Assembly (NCBI GenBank): GCA_913057135.1
Contig: CAJXNM010000022.1
Span: 1-45,861 of the forward strand
DNA from: an uncultured Halieaceae bacterium
GTDB lineage: Bacteria; Pseudomonadota; Gammaproteobacteria; Pseudomonadales; Halieaceae
Length of the DNA stretch: 45,861 bases
Reading direction: 5' to 3'
Shown here piece after piece: positions 26,702-34,874 of the stretch; position 1 is the first letter of the stretch; every line of letters begins with the position of its first letter. The notes beneath the pieces are model-generated. The model worked only from the letters and a program-made list of their open reading frames with translations. It did not search any database and was not told the origin of the DNA. A program made the position numbers and the translations under genes.

Positions 26702-27949
26702 ATGAACGCCCGTTCCATCATACAGAACAGCCTGCGCGGTGCGCAGTACTTTATCCGGCGCTTTCAGGAAGATCGCTGTTCAGAAATTGCCGCAGCCCTC
26801 GTGTACATGAGCCTATTTGCGTTGGTACCCCTGATTACGGTGGTTTTTGCCGTGGGGTCGGCGATACCCACTAGCGGCAATATCGAACAACAAATACAAC
26901 AATTTTTGGTTCAGAATCTGGTGCCCGAGGCATCGAGGGATGTGGCGGATTATCTGACCACATTTTCCGAGCAAGCCAAAAATCTCACCGGATTCGGTGT
27001 CGCCATCTTGCTGGTAACCGCAGTGCTCATGTTGCGCAACGTCGAGCGGGCCTTCAACAACATTTGGCGCACCCGAAAAAATCGCAGTCCCATCAGCAGT
27101 TTCTTGCTGTATTGGGCCGTCCTGAGCTTGGCGCCACTGCTACTGGGCATCGGCTTGGGTATTCAGGCCTATTTGTACGCGGCAGCCAACGCTATCGCGG
27201 GCTTCGACACATTGGGTATCAGTGTATTTTTGTTGTCACTGCTGCCATTCGCCATCACCGTTATCGGCTTGACCGCATTGTATATGGCGGTACCCAACTG
27301 CGCCGTGCCAGCGCGACACGCTTTCGTAGGCGGTTTGGCCACCGCCGTGGCCTTCACTTTCGCGAGAGCGGTGTTTGCCAAGGTTATCGCCAATTCCAGT
27401 TACACCTTAGTCTATGGCGCCTTTGCGGCCGTGCCCGTGTTCCTGCTTTGGTTATACGTTATCTGGATTTTGGTCTTACTGGGAGCCATATTGGTTCATA
27501 GCTTGTCCGCTTACCAAACAAAAATGCAAGCGACACGTCCTCGTTTACTCAAGGCCCTCGACGTGTTGCACCTGCTCTGGCAACGGCAACAACAGGGGGA
27601 GCCCATAGGGGAGTTAGAACTCATGCGAGACCCGGGCGTTATGGGTGGTCTCGACAGTGGCAGCTGGCAGATCATCCGCGACCGACTGATCGATACCAAA
27701 TTGGTTACCGAAGACCATCAAGGGCGCTACTTACTCAGTTGCGATTTGGGCAACGTCACCCTGGTGGAACTCAAACAGTGGATCAACGATGAGCTTCCAG
27801 TGCCACCCGCCCCGGCATCGGCGAGCGATTGGCAACGGCAGGCGGTAGCGTTACTGGAAGCACAACGTCAAAGCCAAGCTGACGTTCTTCAACTGCCGAT
27901 CACGGATTTGTTCAAAGGGAAAGCCCCCAGTGACACAGCTGATGCATAG
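26702..27949 (+). CDS. yihY: YihY/BrkB-family inner membrane protein
   Basis: Six-helix membrane protein once annotated as RNase BN; the true role is unknown. RCSEIAAALVYMSLFALVP is the family's N-terminal signature, followed by five more hydrophobic spans and YTLVYGAFAAVPVFLLWLY. After about residue 285 a cytoplasmic extension carries a winged-helix-like segment (SWQIIRDRLIDTKLVTEDHQ), as in Pseudomonas homologues. I start at ATG 26702 (MNARSII), with GGAGG 12 bases upstream; the frame is open 18 codons earlier. Its end overlaps the thioredoxin-like gene by 20 bases. Confidence 0.88.
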   Translation: MNARSIIQNSLRGAQYFIRRFQEDRCSEIAAALVYMSLFALVPLITVVFAVGSAIPTSGNIEQQIQQFLVQNLVPEASRDVADYLTTFSEQAKNLTGFGVAILLVTAVLMLRNVERAFNNIWRTRKNRSPISSFLLYWAVLSLAPLLLGIGLGIQAYLYAAANAIAGFDTLGISVFLLSLLPFAITVIGLTALYMAVPNCAVPARHAFVGGLATAVAFTFARAVFAKVIANSSYTLVYGAFAAVPVFLLWLYVIWILVLLGAILVHSLSAYQTKMQATRPRLLKALDVLHLLWQRQQQGEPIGELELMRDPGVMGGLDSGSWQIIRDRLIDTKLVTEDHQGRYLLSCDLGNVTLVELKQWINDELPVPPAPASASDWQRQAVALLEAQRQSQADVLQLPITDLFKGKAPSDTADA

Positions 27950-28415
27950 CAGCGCGCACCACTTACAGTGCCGCAGCCCACTGAGCATGACGTTTTGGCT
28001 CAGCCTAATACTGGTTGTGACACTGAGTCTTTCCGGCTGCAACGAGGATAAATCACAGCCACTACCGGGTGACGGACAATGGCGGGTTATCAACTGGTGG
28101 GCTGTGTGGTGCGCTCCCTGTCGCGACGAAATCCCCGAGCTCAACCAGCTGGCAAAGGACCCCTCGATTGTTGTCCTGGGGGTCAATTTTGACGGCAAAG
28201 TCGGGGACCCTCTGCAAGTGGACAGCGAGCGCCTGGGTATTGCATTCGCGCTGCTCGAGAACGATCCGGCCACGCAGCTAGGTGTCCCCAGACCCACGGT
28301 ACTCCCCACGACCCTCATCGTGAACCCAGAGGGTGTCGTTGTCGCGACGCTGGTTGGACCACAAACAGAGCGTAGTCTGCGCAGCCGCATGACCAAGGAC
28401 ATTAAAGGCGGCTGA
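27930..28415 (+). CDS. TlpA-like thioredoxin-fold lipoprotein
   Basis: A periplasmic thioredoxin-fold protein of 161 aa. The signal ends LSLSGC (Cys37 from this start), so it is probably membrane-anchored by lipid. The active site is WCAPC (Cys61, Cys64) in a TlpA/ResA-like context, INWWAVWCAPCRDEIPEL. The conserved cis-Pro region (VLPTTLIVNPEG) follows. It probably reduces or isomerises disulfides of exported proteins. The start is GTG 27930, coupled to the end of yihY; ATG 27987 would give a shorter, more usual signal peptide. Confidence 0.85.
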   Translation: MTQLMHSSAHHLQCRSPLSMTFWLSLILVVTLSLSGCNEDKSQPLPGDGQWRVINWWAVWCAPCRDEIPELNQLAKDPSIVVLGVNFDGKVGDPLQVDSERLGIAFALLENDPATQLGVPRPTVLPTTLIVNPEGVVVATLVGPQTERSLRSRMTKDIKGG

Positions 28416-28422
28416 CAGCAGC

Positions 28423-28449
28423 AAAAAAACGCCGGCTTTATAGCCGGCG
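28423..28449 (-). terminator. Intrinsic terminator ending the minus-strand candidate sRNA
   Basis: Stem CGCCGGC / GCCGGCG (28449-28443 and 28436-28430) with loop TATAAA, followed on the minus strand by seven T (28429-28423). There is no T run on the plus side, so it acts for leftward transcripts. The PTPS-like gene ends 250 bases upstream, which suggests a separate transcript lies between. Confidence 0.85.
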
Positions 28450-28549
28450 AAAGAAGGAGCCACTCAAAACGGGGAGAATCAAAACCACTGATTCCGACTG
28501 CCAAGACGTTTCCCATGTGCCTACCCCGTAGCGGCACCATCTCAGCAGT
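28423..28549 (-). ncRNA. Candidate small RNA with sigma-E-like promoter and intrinsic terminator
   Basis: The 284-base gap 28416-28699 has no convincing gene, but its minus strand has the layout of an sRNA. A sigma-E-like promoter lies at 28583-28556, giving a start near 28549. The RNA would contain a hairpin GTGC..CTAC-GGG-GTAG..GCAC (about 28533-28514), then a stem GAATCA/TGATTC with a 7-nt loop (about 28495-28477). It ends in a GC stem with seven U. Length is about 125 nt. Known sigma-E sRNAs in other Gammaproteobacteria (RybB, MicA) repress porin mRNAs; I see no sequence match to them. An open frame exists on this strand but is mostly antisense to the TlpA-like gene and unconvincing. Confidence 0.45.
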
Positions 28550-28555
28550 TGTAAG

Positions 28556-28583
28556 TAAGACCGAGGGTGTCGTGAAAAGTTCA
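28556..28583 (-). promoter_or_regulatory. Sigma-E (RpoE)-like promoter
   Basis: On the minus strand TGAACTT (28583-28577), 16 bases, then TCTTA (28560-28556). The E. coli RpoE consensus is GGAACTT, 16 bases, TCTRA-like. Just upstream are A runs of six and seven bases, resembling an UP element. The same sequence forms GTGAA-AAG-TTCAC followed by CCTTTTTT on the plus strand, so it could instead be a weak terminator for the yihY/TlpA-like operon. Confidence 0.45.
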
Positions 28584-28611
28584 CCCTTTTTTAAATTTTT
28601 TTCTGTTTTTT

Positions 28612-28653
28612 TCTCGGCGTCCCTCTTTGAGGGATAAACACAGCCACCGAGAC
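28612..28653. other. Nested inverted repeat in the TlpA-like/PTPS gap
   Basis: TCTCGG (28612-28617) pairs with CCGAGA near 28648-28653, enclosing a perfect 6-bp hairpin TCCCTC-TTT-GAGGGA. Three T tracts (6, 7 and 7 bases) lie just before it. No T run follows on either side, so it is not a standard terminator. It could be a processing or regulatory structure downstream of the PTPS-like gene. Confidence 0.4.
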
Positions 28654-28699
28654 GCCATCAGGATCGCCATGGTCTTACTGTATGACCGAGTCATTGCAG

Positions 28700-29182
28700 T
28701 CAGCTTGCTTGCCAAACAGCAATGCCTGTTTGACCGGGACCCGAAGACACCCCCAGCTCTACCTCGACTAACCCTTCGTCGCCACCCTCGGCCAACAGCT
28801 GCGCCAACAAATAGTGGGCCAGCTCTTCGACCGTGACATTGGTGATGGGCAGCACTTGTGTTTCGTCCACAGGGAACCTAAGGGTACGCCCGTTAAATGT
28901 CACTTCGACGTTGTCGTCCGCCACTACAATAGTTTGATAAGGGGAATGGGCCGCCAGAAGCATGTACTCATCGAGAGCGTCACAGAGCTGCTTGAGCCGG
29001 TTTTTGTACACGTTGTAATCCGCGGAAAAGCCATTGGGCCCCATTGGCGCAACGATCCGAGCAGATACCGAATAATTGTGCCCGTGTAATCGCTCGCGCT
29101 CAGTCGCTGAAAAGATAGTGAAATGTGCAGCTGAAAATTTGTGCGCCTCCTTGTCGATAAACAAGGTCGTCAGTCGCGTCAT
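28700..29182 (-). CDS. 6-pyruvoyl-tetrahydropterin synthase family protein, Cys-less active site (PTPS-III-like)
   Basis: A 160-aa member of the QueD/PTPS family. Zinc ligands are His20 (FSAAH) and His33/His35 (LHGHNY). In E. coli QueD a catalytic Cys sits four residues before HGH (C-x3-HGH). Here that position is Arg and no Cys lies between His20 and His33; Glu28 and Glu30 (TERERLHGH) are nearby. Glu in place of Cys is the mark of PTPS-III enzymes, which in Plasmodium and some bacteria form 6-hydroxymethyl-dihydropterin and bypass FolB. The usual LDH motif reads LDEYMLL. I start at ATG 29182 (MTRLTTL). It is divergent from an SDR gene. A conventional QueD role is less likely. Confidence 0.8.
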   Translation of the reverse strand: MTRLTTLFIDKEAHKFSAAHFTIFSATERERLHGHNYSVSARIVAPMGPNGFSADYNVYKNRLKQLCDALDEYMLLAAHSPYQTIVVADDNVEVTFNGRTLRFPVDETQVLPITNVTVEELAHYLLAQLLAEGGDEGLVEVELGVSSGPGQTGIAVWQAS

Positions 29183-29353
29183 AGGGGAGCCTCTGCTTTT
29201 ACGGAAAACACTGCCTGAGCCGCAGATGGTGGGCAATCGATCGGCATAGTGCAACCACCTAGCCCCGCACACCAGCCATCCAGCAAGGACAAATTAACGT
29301 ACACTGACCATACACCGCGACAATCACCCTCTGTTTTCCCCAAGGACCTATAC

Positions 29354-30064
29354 ATGACTCGCATTGCGATCATCACCGGCGCCAGCTCAGGTATCGGTGC
29401 CGCCACAGCGGAGCACTTCCTGCAGCAAGGCTTTTCCGTGATTAACGTGTCAAGGCGTCCTTGCCCCGTGTCGGGGGTCGAAAATCACTGTGGTGATCTG
29501 GCAACCAGCGACGCCGTCATGGCACTAGCCCAGGGGCTCGTGTCAGTGGTGAAGACCGAGCAACCCAGCGAGGTTTGCCTCATTCACAATGCCGCATTAA
29601 TGCTGAAAGACAATGCAGAAAACTGTAGCGATGACAGTTTCGAGCGAGCTTTTCACATTAACGTATCGGCCATTAACACCCTCAACCGACACCTCATACC
29701 GGTGATGCCCCAGAGCTCCAGCATCCAGTTCATCGGCTCAACCCTGTCGGAAAAAGCCGTTGGTGGCGCCTTTAGCTACGTCGTCACCAAACATGCTCAG
29801 CTGGGGATGATGCGGGCCACAACCCAAGATCTTATGGGACGCGGCATCCACACCGCGCTGATTTGTCCGGGCTTTACCGATACCGAGATGCTGCGAGGCC
29901 ATGTCGGTAACGACGAAACCATTCTGGCCGATATTAGTAAGATGAACAGCTTTGGACGGCTCATCGACCCCAATGAAATCGCTCGTTTGGTGATTTGGTC
30001 GCACCACAATCCGGTTATCAATGGCTCAGTATTACATGCCAATCTAGGCCAGCTGGAGCACTGA
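29354..30064 (+). CDS. Short-chain dehydrogenase/reductase
   Basis: A classical NAD(P)-dependent SDR of 236 aa. The cofactor loop TGASSGIGAA (about residues 8-17) is followed by INVSRRPC, where Ser-Arg-Arg after the second strand favours NADPH. HNAALM is the NAG-like motif, and the catalytic YVVTK (Tyr-x3-Lys) is near residue 140. The substrate is unknown. It is divergent from the PTPS-like gene with 171 bases between starts, and 5 bases ahead of yhhQ. A pterin or sepiapterin-type substrate is a guess from that position only. Confidence 0.85.
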   Translation: MTRIAIITGASSGIGAATAEHFLQQGFSVINVSRRPCPVSGVENHCGDLATSDAVMALAQGLVSVVKTEQPSEVCLIHNAALMLKDNAENCSDDSFERAFHINVSAINTLNRHLIPVMPQSSSIQFIGSTLSEKAVGGAFSYVVTKHAQLGMMRATTQDLMGRGIHTALICPGFTDTEMLRGHVGNDETILADISKMNSFGRLIDPNEIARLVIWSHHNPVINGSVLHANLGQLEH

Positions 30065-30069
30065 TCTCC

Positions 30070-30849
30070 ATGGTCACAGCCATTATTCGCGAACGACGGG
30101 AGCGTGTCTTTCTCGTACTGGCGGGGCTCTTCCTCTGTGCAATGACGCTGCTCAACGTCATCGGTATCACTCGCTTCATCCAGTTAGGGCCACTGGCCCT
30201 GGCGGTGGGTGTCTTACCCTACCCCCTCACTTTTCTCTGCACGGACCTGATTTGCGAGTTGTACGGCCGGGCGCGCGCCAACTTTTTAGTAAGCCTGGGC
30301 CTTGCGCTCAATGTGTTTATTTTAGCGGTCCTAACACTGGGCGATTTAGCGCCATCCGTACCCGCGAATACGATGCCCCCCTGGCAGATCCTGTCATTGG
30401 CAGGACCAGTGCCGCTACCCAACGGCGATGTCCTTGAGGGGGACGTGGGGTTCTATCAATTAATTTATGCAACGACCTCCGGCGCCGTATTCGCCTCTAT
30501 GCTGGCCTACATTGCCGCTCAATACTGCGACGTGCAGTTGTTCCATTTTTGGAAGCGTTTAACCCGCGGCAAGCACCTTTGGCTGCGCAATAACTTCTCA
30601 ACACTCATTAGCCAATTAGTCGATTCAGTGATGGTCGTAACCGTGACCTTTGGCGCTGTGTTCCTACGGGGCGAAATGACCGTCAACACCCTGTTGGTCT
30701 TAGTGGGTAGCAACTACGCGTTTAAAGCGTGTTCAGCACTGCTAGATACCGTCCCGCTTTACCTGCTGGTGCACTACTTACGGGGCTATTTGCAGCTGGG
30801 GCCCGACGACTACGCCGTGGTGGTCACCGATCCAACGACAGCAACTTAA
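30070..30849 (+). CDS. yhhQ: YhhQ/VUT-family queuosine precursor transporter
   Basis: A 259-aa inner-membrane protein with about six helices. LPYPLTFLCTDLICELYGR is the family signature (Asp, Glu and Tyr conserved), with a second motif LRNNFSTLISQLVDSV near residue 175. E. coli YhhQ imports 7-cyano- or 7-aminomethyl-7-deazaguanine for tRNA queuosine. ATG 30070 is 5 bases after the SDR stop. The 3' end overlaps hda by 26 bases, tail to tail. Confidence 0.9.
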   Translation: MVTAIIRERRERVFLVLAGLFLCAMTLLNVIGITRFIQLGPLALAVGVLPYPLTFLCTDLICELYGRARANFLVSLGLALNVFILAVLTLGDLAPSVPANTMPPWQILSLAGPVPLPNGDVLEGDVGFYQLIYATTSGAVFASMLAYIAAQYCDVQLFHFWKRLTRGKHLWLRNNFSTLISQLVDSVMVVTVTFGAVFLRGEMTVNTLLVLVGSNYAFKACSALLDTVPLYLLVHYLRGYLQLGPDDYAVVVTDPTTAT

Positions 30850-31525
30850 GATCCTGTAGCAGAGGAATCGTGACCGGCCGCTTGTGCGTCAGGGTCGCCT
30901 CATCGATACGATCGAGCAGGGTCATCACCGCCGTCGTGGTTCGCGGTACCCTTGCCATGATGTAACGAATCACCTCCGGGGATAAGCGAATACCCCTAAG
31001 CCCCCCTCGAAAAGCCAAGAGCTGCTCTAAGGTCTGTTCGTCATGATCAGGCAATCGATAGACGGTTAAACTTGCCAAGCGCGAGCACAGGTCGGGTAAC
31101 ACATCGACCAGCGCTGCAGGTGCACACTGGCTGGCGTAAACCATAGGGCGCCCATGATCGCGACGCCGATTGAATAAATGAAACAGCGCCTCTTGCCAAG
31201 CTGTATGGCCCTTCAGGAAATGGACATCGTCGATAACCACCAACGGGGTAGTTTCACAAGCCTCTAGCACCGCCGCTGGCGGGTAATTCAACAACTCGCC
31301 CAATGGTAGATACAGCGACCGACCATCGCCCTCATGGCAGACCGCTTGCAATAGATGGCTTTTACCCGCACCCGGGCCACCCCAAAGGTAGGCACCTGCT
31401 GCTTGCTCGACGCTGAGTACTGAATGCAAGCATGCGAGAGCCTCTTGGTTCTGGGGCGTCCGCAAAAAATTATCGAAGGTGGCAGCATCGTCCATCACGA
31501 TGGCGAGGGGGAGTTGATCTGACAT
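30824..31525 (-). CDS. hda: DnaA regulatory inactivator Hda
   Basis: Hda, with the DNA-loaded sliding clamp, stimulates hydrolysis of DnaA-bound ATP and prevents over-initiation. It is a DnaA-like AAA+ module of 233 aa. The N-terminal QLPLAI matches the clamp-binding motif QLSLPL of E. coli. Walker A is GGPGAGKSHLLQ and Walker B VVIDDVHFL. The Arg-finger and sensor regions follow (LCSRLASLTVYRL). Eight bases separate it from the PerM-type gene, the same order as in Pseudomonas. Confidence 0.92.
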   Translation of the reverse strand: MSDQLPLAIVMDDAATFDNFLRTPQNQEALACLHSVLSVEQAAGAYLWGGPGAGKSHLLQAVCHEGDGRSLYLPLGELLNYPPAAVLEACETTPLVVIDDVHFLKGHTAWQEALFHLFNRRRDHGRPMVYASQCAPAALVDVLPDLCSRLASLTVYRLPDHDEQTLEQLLAFRGGLRGIRLSPEVIRYIMARVPRTTTAVMTLLDRIDEATLTHKRPVTIPLLQDLKLLSLDR

Positions 31526-31533
31526 CTGACGGG

Positions 31534-32601
31534 TTAACTTCCCTGATAGGTGCGGCTGTGGCGGTAGTAGGTCAATGCGTGGCGACCAAACACAAACACG
31601 ACAGCAGCCACGGGCAGCGCCACCAGTACACCGGTAAAACCCGCCAACTGCCCGCCGGCCATGAGAACAAAGATAACCACCACGGGATGCAGGCCAATCC
31701 GGTCACCGACTAGCATTGGAGTTAACACCCAACTTTCAATGGTTTGCCCCAGGGCAAAAACAGCTGCCACCCACATCAGAGGGCTCAGGTCGCCCCCAAA
31801 CTGCGCCCAGGCAACAGCGAGAGAACTGCCAATACCAATCACCGAGCCCGCGTAGGGGATGATGGCGGCGACACCGGCTAGGGTGCCCAGAATAACGGCG
31901 TAATCAATACCCACTAACCACAACAATATGCTGTACATAACAGCCTGCGCCACCATGACGAGAAATTGGCCGCGGATGAATGCGCCCAGAACATCGTCGG
32001 CCTCACCCGCCATCAACGAGACCTGCTCTTGCCAGGGGCGCGGTATAAGATCAAGCAGTGCCTCAACCATCCGGTCCCAGTCGCGCATCAAATAAAAAGC
32101 CACCACAGGGACCAGGGCCAAGTTAAAAAGAGTGATGGCCAACCCCAAACCAGAGCGAGTAACTTTCGCCACCATGTCGGCGGTCACCTTGCCCATCGAC
32201 TTCCATTGAGCGGCTAACTCGGCCTCCCAGTCCACCGCGGGCAATTGCACCGGACTCAAGCTCAGCTGCCCCTGAATCCAAGGTACCGCGGTACTGGATA
32301 ACCAGCGGTAGAGATCGGGAATACGGCGCAGGGCCTGGTCCGCTTGCTCCAACAGCAGCGGCAAGCCCACCGCCACAATCAGAATCAGACCCAACGTGAA
32401 TAGAAGAAAAACCACACTGACACCGGCGGTCCGGCTATACCCACGATGCTCGAATCGATCAACGAGTGGATCACCCAGGTAGGCAACCAGGGCGCCCAAG
32501 GCAAAAGGGGTCAGGATAGGATGTAGCGCCCACCACAACAGCGCCAACAGGACGCTGATCGCAACCACAAATGGCCATCGGTTAACCGCCTTATCGGTCA
32601 T
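31534..32601 (-). CDS. AI-2E/PerM-family permease
   Basis: A 355-aa membrane protein with an N-terminal hairpin of two helices, a soluble segment at about 75-145, and the C-terminal helix bundle. The bundle includes VAFYLMRDWDRM and GIDYAVILGTLAGVAAIIPYAGS, typical of the AI-2E transporter/PerM (UPF0118) family. The real substrate is unknown for most members. ATG 32601 overlaps the DUF2066 stop (ATGA). A start five codons earlier lies within DUF2066 and is less likely. Confidence 0.87.
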   Translation of the reverse strand: MTDKAVNRWPFVVAISVLLALLWWALHPILTPFALGALVAYLGDPLVDRFEHRGYSRTAGVSVVFLLFTLGLILIVAVGLPLLLEQADQALRRIPDLYRWLSSTAVPWIQGQLSLSPVQLPAVDWEAELAAQWKSMGKVTADMVAKVTRSGLGLAITLFNLALVPVVAFYLMRDWDRMVEALLDLIPRPWQEQVSLMAGEADDVLGAFIRGQFLVMVAQAVMYSILLWLVGIDYAVILGTLAGVAAIIPYAGSVIGIGSSLAVAWAQFGGDLSPLMWVAAVFALGQTIESWVLTPMLVGDRIGLHPVVVIFVLMAGGQLAGFTGVLVALPVAAVVFVFGRHALTYYRHSRTYQGS

Positions 32602-33665
32602 AGCTTTGGCATCCACACCAAACGCACGTCTACCGCGTCATTCAGTGACGCATCGACCAAACGGCTGTCGGAAGCGGGCTTCAAACCGCCGTCGTCCGGT
32701 AATAAACGCAACAAAGCATCGGAGCTACCCACCCCCGCCACAATCAGCCCAAGTTGGTCCTGATCGATACGGGTCACGCTGATATTGTCAATCACAATGA
32801 TGGACTCTAAGGCCGCCATGACCCCTCGATAATCGTCATAACCGGAGACACCGTCCACGCGGACCCGCAATCGGCCACCCAGTCCCTCATCGTCAAGTCT
32901 GACCGCGTACTGCTCAACCATGGCATCGACCGATAAATTGACCCCCGCAGACATCAAGCTCACCACATCGACACCCGACAACTCGATGCCACGCTGAAAG
33001 GCAGGGCCGAAATACAGCCAATCACCCACCGCCTGACCACTGCTTAGCTGAACGAAACGGCCCAAGAGTAAATGCTCAACACCGTAACGCTCGGACGCGG
33101 GAATAATATCCGCCATCGCTTTTTGCCAAACCCCATCGGGGGTCAAATTAGCGGTGTCTTCGAGATCTAACAGAGGGAATCTCACGGGCACCCCCCGATC
33201 GGCAAAACCATCGACCAATGCGGTAACCAGCTCAGGGTCGTCGGCGAAATTCACAAAACGACGACCTTCCGATTCATCGGCAACCAACCAAACCAGCACC
33301 GTAGGTCGAGGGGTCGCCCAAAAACTGGCCCTGAGCTCTCGAAGTAATGACTTGATAATGGAGCTATCGAACTGCGCACGCACCGCCAGGCCCTGTTCTA
33401 GCTCTCGATAACTGTACAGCGATACTCGGTCGCGAGCATTACCCAGCAGTTCAGCAGTACGAGGTCGTTCCGCCAGCTGCGCGTCACCCGATACCCGCAC
33501 GAGAACCTGCTCGAGGGCATCAGCCAATGCACGGTCGAGGCTGCTTGGGCTTCGATCGGGCACCGGCACCACCGCGCTATACCAATCATCGGCCGACACG
33601 GTCGATACCATTAACACACAGCAGATAACACTTAGGGCACGTGCCAACATGCACCGAAACCTCAT
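32598..33665 (-). CDS. DUF2066 exported protein
   Basis: A 355-aa protein with a signal peptide (hydrophobic segment about 9-22, cleavage near VSADDWY). The mature part begins YSAVVPVPDRSPSSLDRALADALEQVLVRVSG, the DUF2066 pattern, and includes WATPRPTVLVWLV. Function is unknown; it is conserved between purM and the PerM/hda pair in Pseudomonas. I start at ATG 33665; ATG 33644-33650 is an alternative with a shorter signal. The 171-base divergent gap to purM shows no convincing promoter or PurR-like box. Confidence 0.82.
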   Translation of the reverse strand: MRFRCMLARALSVICCVLMVSTVSADDWYSAVVPVPDRSPSSLDRALADALEQVLVRVSGDAQLAERPRTAELLGNARDRVSLYSYRELEQGLAVRAQFDSSIIKSLLRELRASFWATPRPTVLVWLVADESEGRRFVNFADDPELVTALVDGFADRGVPVRFPLLDLEDTANLTPDGVWQKAMADIIPASERYGVEHLLLGRFVQLSSGQAVGDWLYFGPAFQRGIELSGVDVVSLMSAGVNLSVDAMVEQYAVRLDDEGLGGRLRVRVDGVSGYDDYRGVMAALESIIVIDNISVTRIDQDQLGLIVAGVGSSDALLRLLPDDGGLKPASDSRLVDASLNDAVDVRLVWMPKL

Positions 33666-33836
33666 TCGCAACGGGTAGTCAGGAGTCTACCAGCCACTGG
33701 GGGCGTACGGGGGTGATATTAGCAATCGGTAGCAAGTCAGCGCCCGAACAGGCCTTCAGCCACCGAGGCACCCCACTGTGACTTTCCTATCCGCATCTGA
33801 GCCATTACTCTACGCCTCCGCAACCGAGGCCTGAGT

Positions 33837-34874
33837 ATGAGCAAAGACACACGTCCCCTCACCTACCGCGATGCTGGCGTCGATATTGACGCTGGCAACG
33901 CGCTGGTTGAACGCATCAAATCCGTAAGCCAACGCACCCACCGCCCGGAAGTTTTAGGGGGTTTGGGGGGCTTTGGCGCACTGTGTGAGATCCCTGAAGG
34001 CTATCGTCGCCCGGTCTTGGTTTCCGGAACCGATGGGGTCGGCACCAAACTCAAGCTGGCTCTGGCACTGGGAAAGCACGACACCATCGGTATTGATCTA
34101 GTGGCCATGTGCAGTAACGACATTGCGGTGGTGGGTGCAGAGCCCCTGTTATTCCTCGATTATTACGCCACCGGCAAACTCAACGTTGATATTGCGGCGG
34201 ATGTCATTACCGGTATTGGCAAAGGCTGCGAATTAGCGGGCGCCGCGTTAGTAGGGGGTGAAACCGCCGAGATGCCCGGCATGTACGAGGGCGAAGACTA
34301 CGACCTTGCGGGATTTTGTGTAGGCGTGGTCGAGCGGGAAAATATCATCGACGGTAGTCATGTCAGTGTCGGTGATGCCATTTTGGCACTACCCTCAAGC
34401 GGCCCTCATTCCAACGGTTATTCGCTGATTCGAAAAATCATTGAAGTGACCGATGCGGACATCAGCGAACGCTTCTCTGGTGATTGCACCCTTGGGGAAG
34501 CATTATTGGCGCCCACCACGATTTACAACAAAGTGCTGCTGTCGCTGCAGCGTGAAGTTCGCCCACACGCCCTCGCCCACATTACGGGCGGCGGTCTATT
34601 GGAAAATATACCGAGAGTTCTACCGCAAGGCTGCAGTGCGCGCATCGATCTAAGCAGCTGGCAGCTACCCCCCATCTTTGAGTGGCTTCAGGCGGGTGGC
34701 AATCTTGCGCGCAGCGAACTCTATCGTACGTTCAACTGCGGCGTTGGTATGGCGCTGGTGGTCGGAGCGGGCAAAGCTGAGATCGCTCTGGAACATTTAG
34801 CGCAAAACGGCATCCAAGCTTGGCAGGCTGGTGAAATCGTAGCCGGCAACAGGGAGGTGGAGCTGGTTGGATGA
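33837..34874 (+). CDS. purM: Phosphoribosylformylglycinamidine cyclo-ligase (AIR synthetase)
   Basis: PurM closes the imidazole ring of purines (FGAM to AIR, with ATP). Family motifs include [39 protein letters not shown] and [11 protein letters not shown]. The C-terminal [16 protein letters not shown] is also present. At 345 aa it matches E. coli (345). It is coupled to purN by ATGA, the universal purMN order. Confidence 0.97.
   Translation: MSKDTRPLTYRDAGVDIDAGNALVERIKSVSQRTHRPEVLGGLGGFGALCEIPEGYRRPVLVSGTDGVGTKLKLALALGKHDTIGIDLVAMCSNDIAVVGAEPLLFLDYYATGKLNVDIAADVITGIGKGCELAGAALVGGETAEMPGMYEGEDYDLAGFCVGVVERENIIDGSHVSVGDAILALPSSGPHSNGYSLIRKIIEVTDADISERFSGDCTLGEALLAPTTIYNKVLLSLQREVRPHALAHITGGGLLENIPRVLPQGCSARIDLSSWQLPPIFEWLQAGGNLARSELYRTFNCGVGMALVVGAGKAEIALEHLAQNGIQAWQAGEIVAGNREVELVG

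Noticed and set aside
27851-28540. A 229-codon open frame on the minus strand opposite the TlpA-like gene
   Set aside because: Most of it is antisense to a clear thioredoxin-fold gene, its start lies within the candidate sRNA, and it runs through the terminator stem. Composition is not protein-like.
28566-28593. Plus-strand terminator GTGAA-AAG-TTCAC + T6 as the only function of this sequence
   Set aside because: Possible for the yihY/TlpA-like operon, but the stem is only 5 bp and lies 150 bases past the gene. The minus-strand promoter reading explains more of the sequence. Both may hold.
33666-33836. PurR-type operator ahead of purM
   Set aside because: No ACGCAAACG-like palindrome and no convincing -35/-10 pair in the divergent gap.
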